Position numbers and translations under genes: made by a program
Assembly (NCBI GenBank): GCA_029204045.2
Contig: CM055067.1
Location: forward strand, 22,518,838 to 22,582,837
DNA from: Tillandsia leiboldiana
Taxonomy: Eukaryota > Streptophyta > Magnoliopsida > Poales > Bromeliaceae
DNA: 64,000 nt
Reading direction: 5' to 3'
Notes under the pieces: model-generated
The model's input: the letters and a program-made list of their open reading frames with translations, nothing else
Databases searched by the model: none
What the model was told of the DNA's origin: nothing
Shown: one piece after another, positions 1 to 8,687 of the stretch
How positions within the stretch are numbered: position 1 is the first letter of the stretch
Layout: each line of letters starts with the position of its first letter

Positions 1-30
1 CGAAGGTTGTTCGTTCATACACCAGTTCAA

Positions 31-251
31 TCCGGATCGTAGCCTTCCTTGATCCGGATCCCGAACACTGGGTTTACCATTTTATTTGAGCGATCCGGAT
101 CAGGCTTTGCAATCCGGATCCCGAACGTTGATGTTTGGTGAACTGTATGAACGATCCGGATCAAGCACTTCGATCCGGATCCCAAACCTTCGTTTTTCTG
201 GAAACTGTTTTTCTCGCTACTGCAATCCGGATCGCCGAACTCCGATCCGGA
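31..251 (+). promoter_or_regulatory. Array of eight TCCGGA palindromes upstream of the TATA box (LTR Z)
   Basis: TCCGGA, mostly within GATCCGGATC, starts at 31, 53, 94, 113, 155, 174, 226 and 246. The spacings are 22, 41, 19, 42, 19, 52 and 20 bp, giving four pairs. The same layout is seen in LTR B. Position about 75-290 bp before the TATA box suggests transcription-factor sites in U3 (inference). Confidence 0.85.
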
Positions 252-318
252 TCGTCGTCATGTAAAATTCCAGAAAAAGATAGTTTTTTATCCTTATCTT
301 TTTCCAAGGGTTTCTAAC

Positions 319-328
319 CTATAAATAG
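319..328 (+). promoter_or_regulatory. TATA box of Sirevirus LTR Z
   Basis: CTATAAATAG, identical to the boxes of the B LTRs at 7888-7897 and 30813-30822. Solo LTR M is inserted 8 bp downstream, which would disrupt the transcript leader. Confidence 0.75.
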
Positions 329-331
329 ACC

Positions 332-336
332 CTATG
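332..336. repeat. Target-site duplication of solo LTR M (left copy)
   Basis: CTATG here and again at 4508-4512, directly bordering M. Removing M and one copy restores the LTR text seen at 7888-7915. Confidence 0.95.
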
Positions 337-2569
337 TGTCACGCCCCGGGGTCGAAACTGCGACCCGGGCTCGCTAACAGATCCGCCATCTGTACGGAAA
401 CTGCCGTACAGACGCAGCGTCTAGCCTGCTAAAGACAAAACTACAGCTACACAGATATCAGAGCGGATAAAAAGCTGTACTACAAAATTCACAACTACAA
501 AGTACAACAACACATAGCCTATCTCCCAAAAACAGATGATACAAATAGAAGTCCACCTATACAACATCTACGAATCCAAATGGGAGATAGCTAACAGGAA
601 AAATAACCAACTCCCACAATCCGGGATGGTACATCTACCTCTCTCTAAAGTAACAATGCTGGTAGGGAACTATCACGCGACTCCCTGTCCTCGGTCCGTC
701 CAATCAAGCCCAGCAGGAACGGAAGAAAGCCTCAGCAACCTGTCACCGACAGAGGGTGTGAGAACTACATCCTACAGTAGTTCTCAGTGGGTACCGTCTC
801 CAAGAACCACGGTCTGCCCACTAAGTCTACCAGAGGCATAAGATAACAGATAAGACTGATAATGAAAATAAGCTGGAAAGGAATCTACAGCTATCATGCC
901 TCTATCTACTATGCTCAATAGGAGGAGACTATGGATGATGGTATGCAGCCACTCACTGCAGACAATATGTCACAAGTACTAAGCCCAAGACGCTCTACTA
1001 TGACACATGCTACGCCATCACTCTCTCAGTGTAACCCAAATCTCAGCGACTGCCCCACAGGGTCCAGTCGAGTCAAGCCTGCGCCCCTGGTGTATCAACC
1101 AGGGTGTCCAATCGGACAAACTCGATATCTCACACAGTGACCCCATGGTAGCTCGGCCAGGGGTATCAAGCGACCTCTAGTATATGAACTAGGCGCATCA
1201 TCGCAGCCTCGTCAGGCTCGGTATCATCATCGCAGCCTCATCAGGCTCGGAATCATCAACGCACCCGGGGCGTAGCTCGAGGGGTGCGACCCCACCGAAC
1301 TCAAGTATCTCAACAGTAACACTGTCTGACAAGTGGCTCCTGCAGGCTATAGTCCTCGATCAAACAGATCGGTATCTCGATGCTCAAAGCACAACTCGGT
1401 CGGAGAACCCTCCACGACTCAATCTCACAACACTGACCCACTCAACGAAAGTACTACACAGCTGGGACCACCGTCTCTCCCAACGGCTCCCACAAGAACA
1501 CCCACTGAACTCAACACACAACTCATGGCCGGAGATGCTCCACAGCCAGATCTACGAAGGGTCCGAGACCCCAGGAGACTAACACCTACGCCCCCAAGAA
1601 AGAGAACAGCCCTTAGAACCCAGATCACTCGAATCCGCTCAGGTGGATAAGTTTATAAGAAACCATGTCATTTATTTCAGAAAACCATTCAATCTGAGAG
1701 AAATCCATCTTTTTAATGATTTTTAGTCTTTTTAGGAAAACCCCTTTGAAATCAAGTTTTATGCCCAAGCCTCGAAGAGCTAATGCCCTCGTCCTATCAA
1801 ACAAGAACAGACTCAGGCGACTTTGCGAGGCTTGGAAGAAAACACTGCCTGACCAAAATCATGTATTCGTCCAAAAAGGTTCTGGGTTCAAGGTCCTGCT
1901 AACACACGTGCACCATGATCACAACAGGGTGGTGACGAGAAGAACAGCGGAAAGTAAAACCCCGAGACCACCGTTTACCTGAAACGGTTCCCCAAAACAC
2001 TAACACTGGCCTAACCTAGCCACCAGACCCCACTCGCCCCCCCGGGCCCGAGTGCAACACCCGTCCCACAACACTCTGACCACTCAGCCCACTACCCGGG
2101 CGAGGAACACTATGTCCAGAAGAGTATGAAACGTGTGGGATGTCTAAAGCATAAAAGAACCTAGCCCAGATTAAGGTTCTCTATTGGTCTGGTCAAACAC
2201 ATGCACATATGACGGGGGTGCTAGTTAAGTTCCAAGAAAACACTTAAACTAGCAAGCAATCCTATCACAATAGAATTAGAAAGAAGTCCGTAGACTTGGA
2301 GAGAAAAACCAACCCACCTCAGAATGCCACCAATTGCTTGTCGACACTTGCAATTGGGCTCAGCAGGACTTACCTTGCCTCCACGAGGTCCGCACGCGAA
2401 ACGGAGCACGCTGCGTCCAACCACCCGACCGCGCGCTCCGCGGATGTCCCGAAACAAGCCGGCGGGTCCACGCGACGGAAAAACCAACAACCGCCCCCGG
2501 CGGAAGCTAAAAACCACACCGCAAGCTGCCAGAAGCGAAGAAATCGCAAAATCAATCAACACAGTCAAA

Positions 2570-3330
2570 ACCGAGCATCCGACGGCGAAAAACAGCCTCC
2601 GTCGGCGAAAATTAGTGCCCGACGGCGAAAAACAGCTCCGTCGGCGAAAACCAGCGCCCGACGGCGAAAACAGCTCCGTCGGCGTAAAAACTGCTCAAAA
2701 CAGCTTGCGAAAACAGCTTGCGAAAACCCTGCGAAAACTGCGCAAAATTGCGCGGAAACCATGCGCAAAAACCTGCGCGAAACTGCGCGAAAACCTGCGC
2801 GAAATCTGCGCGAAAACAGCGCGTGAACTGCTCGCGAAAACTGCCCAAAAAAAACCGCTTGACGGCGAAAAGGCAGCAGCCGACGGCGAACACCGCCGTG
2901 CGACGAGGGAGGCCCGCCGCGCGGCGCCATCCCAGGTCGCGCCGCGCAGCGACCTGCTGCGCGGTGACAGAGCGCGCCGCGCAGCGCCCTGCGGCGCTGC
3001 GCGCGGCGCCCAGCGGCACTGCGCGCGGCGCCCAGCGGCGCTGCGCGCGCAGCCGCGCGCCCGCGCAGGCCAGCACGGCCCTGCCGCGCGCGGCCAGGCA
3101 ATGCCGCGCGCGCCAGCGCGCGGCCCTGCCGCGCGCGCCCGCGCGCGGCCAGGCGGTGCCGCGCGCACCCGCGCGCGGCCCTGCCGCGCGCCCGCGCGCG
3201 CCCTGGCAGCGCCGCGTGCAGCGCCTTGCTGCACGCGGCACCGCGCCCAGCGGCACGTCGCCGCAGGGTGCTGCCAACAGCAGCACCCTGGCGCCGCGCG
3301 TGCGCCATTGCGCGCGCGCGCGGCCGCCGG
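2570..3330. repeat. GC-rich low-complexity block in LTR M
   Basis: 2580-2830 repeats short GGCGAAAA and GCGCGAAA units. 2930-3330 is almost pure alternating GC (GCGCGCGGC, GCCGCGCGC). All six frames stay open over hundreds of bases, giving Ala/Arg/Pro-rich translations that are an effect of composition, not genes. A similar CpG block occurs at the end of LTR L. Confidence 0.85.
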
Positions 3331-3659
3331 CGACGGAAAATCTAAAAAGATAAATAAAATCCCCAATAAATCCAATAAATTCCAAAATCCAGTTTTTTGC
3401 TTTTAAAATCCAATTAGAAAATCCCCAAAGCTCAAAAACTGCACAAAACCTCCAAAAAACTGAAATTGCTTACCTCGACGACGCTCGCCGCACGCCCACG
3501 AGCTCCACGCGGCCTCCAACGGCGAGTCCAAAAATCCATGATCGCCTCAAAACCCTCTTCTTCCTTTTTCTTCTTCTTCCTTTTCCTCTCTTTTCTTTTC
3601 CTTTCTTTCTTTCTTCCTTTTCTTTCTTTCTCTGATGCAGAGGGTGAAGGTGGAGGCTT

Positions 3660-3671
3660 TTATATAAAGTA
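3660..3671 (-). promoter_or_regulatory. TATA box of solo LTR M
   Basis: On the minus strand TATATAAAAGCC, about 840 bp from the LTR start. A 100-bp purine-rich tract (minus strand) follows at about 3550-3650. Confidence 0.6.
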
Positions 3672-3716
3672 AAAGCTTTATTTAATTAATTAACTAATTA
3701 ATTAATTCCCAAAATC

Positions 3717-4275
3717 CAACTCCAACTCACTTTTTGCCTTCGGGCTCTCCGCCGCTGCCCAGAACCTCCCGAACTCCGCTGTAAATCAAAAGTACACGCG
3801 CTCACCACTTTTTCTCTTCAAAAAGCTCATCCGTTGAGTCGGGGTGCTCAAATCAAATACCGGCTCCAAAATTGCCAGTTCCGACTCACTTTTTGCCTCC
3901 GGATCCTCCGCGTCAGTCCGGAACCTCCCGAACCTCGCTGTAAATCGAAAGTACACGTGTCCACAGCTTTTTCTCTTCAAAAAGCTCATCCGTTGGGTCG
4001 GGGTGCTCAAATCAATTACCGGCTCCAAAATTGCCAGTTCCGACTCACTTTTTGCCTCCGGATCCTCCGCGTCAGTCCGGAACCTCCCGAACCTCGCTGT
4101 AAATCGAAAATACACGTGTCCACAGCTTTTTCTCTTCAAAAAGCTCATCCGTTGGGTCGGGGTGCTCAAATCAATTACCGGCTCCAAAATTGCCAGTTCC
4201 GACTCACTTTTTGCCTCCGGATCCTCCGCGTCAGTCCGGAACCTCCCGAACCTCGCTGTAAATCAAAAGTACACC
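3717..4275. repeat. 159-bp tandem repeat, about 3.5 copies, in LTR M
   Basis: The unit boundary AAAGCTCAT recurs with a 159-bp period (ending 3830, 3989, 4148). Copies 2-4 are almost identical; the first, from 3717, is partial and diverged. LTR L has about two reverse-orientation copies of the same unit (62640-62885), so this belongs to the LTR family. It lies upstream of the TATA box in element orientation. Confidence 0.9.
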
Positions 4276-4796
4276 TGTTCCAAGTGTTCCTGAATTTCCG
4301 GCATTCCACGGTGAAGTCGAAAATTTCCAATCTCATCCTCAATCGGCCTACAAAACCCGGAAAAACCCCGAATCGAGCTGGAGCTTCTGCGTTGATCCGA
4401 ATCAACCCGGCATCAACTGTGAACTCAGATGCAACATGCCCAAGGCAACTCTCCGCTCCAAGCCATCCGTGTGGTCGGCGCGCTATCCAAAGACCCGGTA
4501 CTCTACACTATGATTCTTTTTCTAGGGCTAATCCACATAATCCAAAAAGAAGCCGCTAAGCCTAAAAGCCGTCATCTTTTATACGGCCGAAGATCCACAT
4601 ATAGAGAAGAAAGGAAATCATAGATTCTATCTTATGTTTCTTCATCTATATTGATTGATTTGATTCTAGGTTTTCATGATCACATTTTGAGTAGAATCAA
4701 ATCAATGAATACTTAGATGGTATTTCCGATCTATCTCTAATCTAAGTATTCGGCGGATCATCACCACCCAAAAAACAACGATTTACCCCAAAATCG

Positions 4797-4980
4797 GCGC
4801 GTGGACTCGCGTGGCCTCGTGGATTCAAGGTGCTACCGCTCTCCCGGATTCGGAGTGAGGTACGTTCGTGGATTCGAAGCGTGCTACTGGGTGAAGACCG
4901 TGGATTCGGTCGGACGTCGTGGACTCGACGTTGGACGCCGTGGATTCGGCGTTGGACGCAGATCGTGGATTCGAGAAGCG
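4797..4980 (+). other. TGGATT-loop inverted-repeat array, decayed copy in LTR Z
   Basis: Same array as at 8176-8353. Several stems persist (TTCG/CGAA, GACCG/CGGTC, ACGCCG/CGGCGT), two loops have changed to TGGACT, and one stem has a mismatch (CCTCG against CAAGG). Confidence 0.75.
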
Positions 4981-5273
4981 TCGTGGAGCGAGCGGAGAAG
5001 ATCAACTAGGAGCGTATGGAAAAGGTTGAGTCGTCTGTGAGTACGGTATATCACCTTGTACGTGTTTAATTCTAGTGGATTTCACCGTGTTATCGGTCCC
5101 GTGGTTTTTTACTCCGGTTTGGAGTTTTCCACGTAAAAATCTCTGCGTGTTATTTATTTTTTCCGCATTGGGTTTTATATCGCAAAGATTTTTGAGTGTT
5201 TATTGTTTACACCTATTCACCCCCCTCTAGGTGTTTTTTCCCCTATTTAGATCCAATTATACACAACCCAACA

Positions 5274-5798
5274 CTGTGGGATGTAGTTCTCACACCCGTC
5301 GTGGTGTCTTTTTCCCCAGGGACTTCTACTCCTGTTCCTATTGCTCCTGTTGCTGATCCTTCTGACCGAGGCGAGGGAGTCGCGAGCTAGTTTCCTACCT
5401 GTCTTTGGAGTATAGCGGTGCCCCTTTTTGGAGATTTGTGGTACAGGTAGTAGATTAGTTTTATTTTTTCCCTTTTGAGAGACTGATGTAGTGAGGATAT
5501 GATATGTATTGAGAGCCTGTACACTGATGTATCATTTCTGTTTACCTCCCTGTAGAGTTCTGAGTATTTGTATCAGAGGATTTTGTATATGATCGTATTT
5601 GGGAGATGGATATTGTATTTTTATTTCCAGTTGTACAGCGATTGGGTTTTAGTTTTATAGTAGTTCTCTTTATAGCTCTGATATCTGTTAGCTGTAGTAC
5701 CTTTTCTTGCTGGTTGGTCGCTTCGCTTGTGCGGAGATTGCATAGGCGGTGGATCTGTTGGCGAGCCCGGGTCGCAGTTTCGACCCCGGGGCGTGACA
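5274..5798 (+). mobile_element. 5' LTR tail of gypsy A
   Basis: Ends with CCCGGGTCGCAGTTTCGACC and GGGGCGTGACA at 5798, the 3' LTR terminus seen in all gypsy elements here. The upstream part lies outside the window, beyond LTR Z. Confidence 0.85.
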
Positions 5799-7373
5799 GA
5801 GGTCGCGCTCCCTATGTGGTTAATCAAGATATATTCTGGCAGACTGAGCGACGACCACCTGCATTGAGCGGATGAGTTGTGCCGCCCGGTTGGGGGGCGC
5901 CGCGGTAGTGGATCGAGTTGTCGCAGGTGTGATTTCGTCACCGCAGCCGGAGTCAGAGCATTTGGCATTTCTGCATGGACTAGAGGCAGGGTCGTTACCA
6001 CGTGCACTAGAGGTACAGGTTACTGTTGGTGTTGTGCATGTGGAGGAGGCTGTGGGTTAGGTCCAGCACAGTTGAGGCCGCGAGTTGTACCGGCAGACTT
6101 ATGGGTAGTTGTGGCGACTCGGTGTTTTGACCCAGTGCTTGGGATTGGTTGGCACAGTGCCACATGATGTTTGATCGCGGAGAGAGAGGATTATGACCTT
6201 CTGCGAGACAGACAAGAGGGGACTTGTTTGTTGAGACAGTTAGAGCAGGTTACAGCGACAGTGTGAGAGGTGCTTACGGCGGCACCGGGACTCAAGGATA
6301 TCCCTATTGCCCGTGAGATCCCGGGTGTGAGTCCACCTGAGCTAATGATGATGCCGCCAGTTAGGAAGATTGGGATTGCGATTGACGTGGTTCTGGGAAC
6401 TGCGCCAACCTCGATAGCACCTCATTGGATATCACCTGTAGAGCAGAGAGAGCTGATGGTGCAGTTGCAGGATCTGATGGATCGAGGGGTCTGTTTGACC
6501 CAGTGCCACGCCGTTGATGCACGGTGGTGATGCCACATCAGGGAGGTTTTGCTGTGGTTTGAGCGCAAGCAGGTCCGGGTTTTATTTAGGACCGTTTGAT
6601 CGGGTTATACTCCGGCAGTTGTTCGTCTGCGGTACCTGTATCTATTTGGAACCTTACAACTGAGGGCTTTGCCAAGACGACGTTCAGGACCTGGTGGGGG
6701 CATTATGAACTCACGGTGAGGCCTATTGGATTGACTAATGCCCTGCCGCCTTTAGGAATTGAGGAGTTGGGTGTTCCAGCTGTACTTGGACGGCTTGGTA
6801 GTGACATTCTCCAGGGATATTATGGTTTACTCCCTGAGTGACTTGGAATATTAGGAGCACTGGTGGATGGTGCAACCATGTCGGTGTGGAAGAAGTTGTA
6901 TGCCAAGTTGTTGAGGTGCAAGTTTTAGCTTTGAGAGCATACCTTCTTGGGTCATATTGTTCTAGCCGTTGGAGCGGCAGTGGAAAACTGACCAAAATGG
7001 ATTCTATTCGAGGATTGGCCAAAATCGACATTTATTGTTGAGACGAGGAGCTTCTTGGACTGGGCAGTGCCAGCAGAGCTTGACGAATGGATGATTAGAC
7101 TGATACCAGCGCCGATTGTAGCTTTGCCAGAGATGGGAGATGGACCTTTGAGTTTTGGTGATGCCTCCCATAGTGGCTGTGGAGTTACCGTGAGTTATCT
7201 TTGATCCGCACTTTATCAGTTCAGCCCTACGGGTACCGTGGTAGGACGGATCCCCGTTTTGTTGGTGGATTTGATCCCACAGATGAGTCCTTCAGTACGC
7301 TTGCTATTTCCAGCTTTGATCGATATATCTGGACATAGGCCATGCCTGCCTGGTCATCAGTTCTGTTTATTCG
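5799..7373 (+). pseudogene. pol: Decayed gypsy protease-RT remnant of A
   Basis: Three-frame reading gives pieces of Ty3/gypsy Pol. At 6270-6530 there is the linker and start of RT (SIAPHWISPVEQRELMVQLQ, then DLMDRG). At 6660-6760 there is a palm segment (FRTWWGHYELTVRPIGLTNA), and at 6930-7040 the LGH and GLAKID portions. Frameshifts and stops separate them, the catalytic YxDD box is not recognisable, and RNase H and integrase are absent. Homologous, similarly broken text occupies J (58829-61000, minus). The primer site and gag are missing: the LTR end joins directly to the pre-protease region at GACAGAGGTCG. Confidence 0.8.
7369..7373. repeat. Target-site duplication of Sirevirus B (left copy)
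   Basis: ATTCG, repeated at 31580-31584. The two copies border a 24.2-kb nested block. Confidence 0.93.
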
Positions 7374-7602
7374 TGTTACGAAATTTGAGTTGGCGTAGTT
7401 TCGTGAAAGGTTCAAGTCTTGAAGATTGAAGGTGAAGAAAGTTGGATCATTTAACTCAATCTCAAGAAAGAAGAATTCAAAAGGATCAGGTATGTTTAAC
7501 TAAAGATTTTTGGTGATCCGAATACTTCTTGTAGTGTGGAAACACCTGGAAGAATTTTTAACTGCATAAAAATCAAAAACTGATGTTCGGACATGTTCAG
7601 GA

Positions 7603-7820
7603 TCCGGATCAGAGCTAGCAGTCCGGATCCCGAAGGTTGTTGTTTCATACATTACTTCAATCCGGATCGCAGCATCTCACGATCCGGATCCCGAACGTTG
7701 AGTTTTTTGAATTGTATGAACGATCCGGATCAGGCATTCCGATCCGGATCCCGAACGATTGTTTTTCTGGAAACCGTCTTTCTTGCTACTGCAATCCGGA
7801 TCGCCCAAATCCGATCCGGA
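7603..7820 (+). promoter_or_regulatory. Array of eight TCCGGA palindromes in LTR B
   Basis: TCCGGA starts at 7603, 7622, 7661, 7683, 7724, 7743, 7795 and 7815; most sites extend to the perfect palindrome GATCCGGATC. Spacings are 19, 39, 22, 41, 19, 52 and 20 bp, close to whole helical turns. The array ends about 70 bp before the TATA box. Conserved CG-rich palindromes in Sirevirus LTRs are known from the literature; the factor that binds them is not evident. Confidence 0.88.
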
Positions 7821-7887
7821 TCGCCGTCCATTAAAATTCCAGAAATGTTAGGTTTTTGATTCTTATCTCCTTCCAAATGTTTCTAAC

Positions 7888-7897
7888 CTATAAATAG
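7888..7897 (+). promoter_or_regulatory. TATA box of LTR B
   Basis: CTATAAATAG; identical in the 3' LTR (30813-30822) and LTR Z (319-328). Confidence 0.8.
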
Positions 7898-8175
7898 ACC
7901 CTATGACTCTTTTTCTAGGGCTAATCCAGTGAGAGCCGTCATAATCAAATATCATCTTATACGGCCCTAGATCCACATATAGAGAAGAAAGGAAATCATT
8001 AGATAATACTCTATGTTTCTTCATCTATATTGATTAGTTTGATTCTAGGTTTTCATGCTCACATCTTGAGTTGAATCAAACTAATGAATACTTAGATGGT
8101 ATTTCCGATCTATCTTTGATCTAAGTATTCGGCGGATCATCACCACCCAAAAATAACGATTTACCCCAAAATCGG

Positions 8176-8353
8176 CGCGTGGATTCGCGTGTCCTTGTGG
8201 ATTCAAGGTTCAACCGCTCTCGTGGATTCGGAGCGAGGCACGTCCGTGGATTCGAAGGGTGCTATTGGGTGAAGACCGTGGATTCGGTCGGACGTCGTGG
8301 ATTCGACGTTGGACGCCGTGGATTCGGCGTTGGGCGCAGATCGTGGATTCGAG
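8176..8353 (+). other. Array of eight inverted repeats with invariant TGGATT loop (LTR B)
   Basis: Eight copies of TGGATT, each flanked by complementary arms that differ between copies: CGCG/CGCG (8176), CCTTG/CAAGG (8193), a GCTC/GAGC plus CG/CG stem with one bulged base (8216), TCCG/CGAA (8243, one mismatch; TTCG in the 3' LTR copy), GACCG/CGGTC (8274), ACGTCG/CGACGT (8292), ACGCCG/CGGCGT (8313) and TCG/CGA (8341). A ninth, variant loop follows near 8360. The array lies about 290 bp after the TATA box, so in the leader of the genomic RNA. Function unknown; the covarying arms argue for structure or for a dimeric binding site. Confidence 0.85.
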
Positions 8354-8656
8354 AAGCGTCGTGGAGCGAGCAGAGAAGATCCTCTAGGAGCGTATGGAAA
8401 AGGTTGAGTCGTAAGTGTGTACGGTAAATCACCTTGTACGTGTTTTAATTCTAGTGGATTTCGCCGTGTTATCGGTCCCGTGGTTTTTTACTCCGGTGAT
8501 GGAGTTTTCCACGTAAAAATCTTGCGTGTTATTTTTTTTTTTCGCATTGGGTTTTTTATCGCAACGATTTTTGAGTGTTTATACGTTTACACCTATTCAC
8601 CCCCCTCTAGGTGTTTCTTCCCCTATTTAGATCTATATTACATATAACCCAACAAG

Positions 8657-8668
8657 TGGTATCAGAGC
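8657..8668 (+). other. Primer-binding site of B (initiator tRNA-Met)
   Basis: TGGTATCAGAGC, complementary to the 3' end of plant initiator methionine tRNA, two bases after the LTR end. Confidence 0.95.
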
Positions 8669-8687
8669 GGGAATAGGGTTGTAAACA

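Larger units (their letters stand above)
337..4507 (-). mobile_element. Ty3/gypsy solo LTR 'M' (4.17 kb, reverse orientation)
   Basis: In element orientation it starts TGTAGAGTACC and ends GGGGCGTGACA, the same ends as LTRs K and L. Both borders carry the 5-bp duplication CTATG and there is no primer site or internal region, so this is a solo LTR left by LTR-LTR recombination. A TATA box (TATATAAAAGCC, minus strand) lies at about 3660-3671. The interior holds a GC-rich low-complexity block and a 159-bp tandem repeat. ORFs inside it have no recognisable domain. Confidence 0.9.
1..5273 (+). mobile_element. Sirevirus-type copia LTR 'Z', interrupted by solo LTR M
   Basis: Positions 1-336 and 4508-5273 together match the LTR of element B (7630-8654), including the CCGG palindrome array, the TATA box CTATAAATAG at 319-328 and the terminal CCCAACA at 5273. 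The first roughly 260 bp of the LTR lie outside the window, so I cannot tell a solo LTR from the 3' LTR of a full element. After 5273 the sequence is gypsy LTR text (A), so Z inserted into the 5' LTR of A. It is more diverged than the two B LTRs: two of its TGGATT loops have become TGGACT. Confidence 0.88.
7374..8654 (+). mobile_element. 5' LTR of Sirevirus B (1281 bp)
   Basis: Begins TGTTACGAAATTTG and ends AACCCAACA, followed after two bases by the primer site. The start is confirmed by the 3' LTR start TGTTACGGAATTT at 16769 right after the PPT. Order inside: CCGG palindrome array (7603-7820), TATA box (7888-7897), hairpin-like array (8176-8353), then U5. GTAAGT at 8411-8416 is a possible splice donor in the leader (inference). 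Confidence 0.93.

Noticed and set aside
2324..3406. 360-codon open frame and several overlapping long frames on both strands
   Set aside because: All lie in a GC-rich low-complexity part of solo LTR M; translations are Ala/Arg/Lys repeats, and open frames occur in all phases from composition alone.
8179..8427. 82-codon frame with repeated VDSRGF and VGRRGF
   Set aside because: It is the translation of the TGGATT hairpin array; the same region in D is kept as structure, not as this frame.
8657..8668. tRNA-Met gene
   Set aside because: Only the 12-base complement of the tRNA 3' end is present, as a primer-binding site; no cloverleaf.
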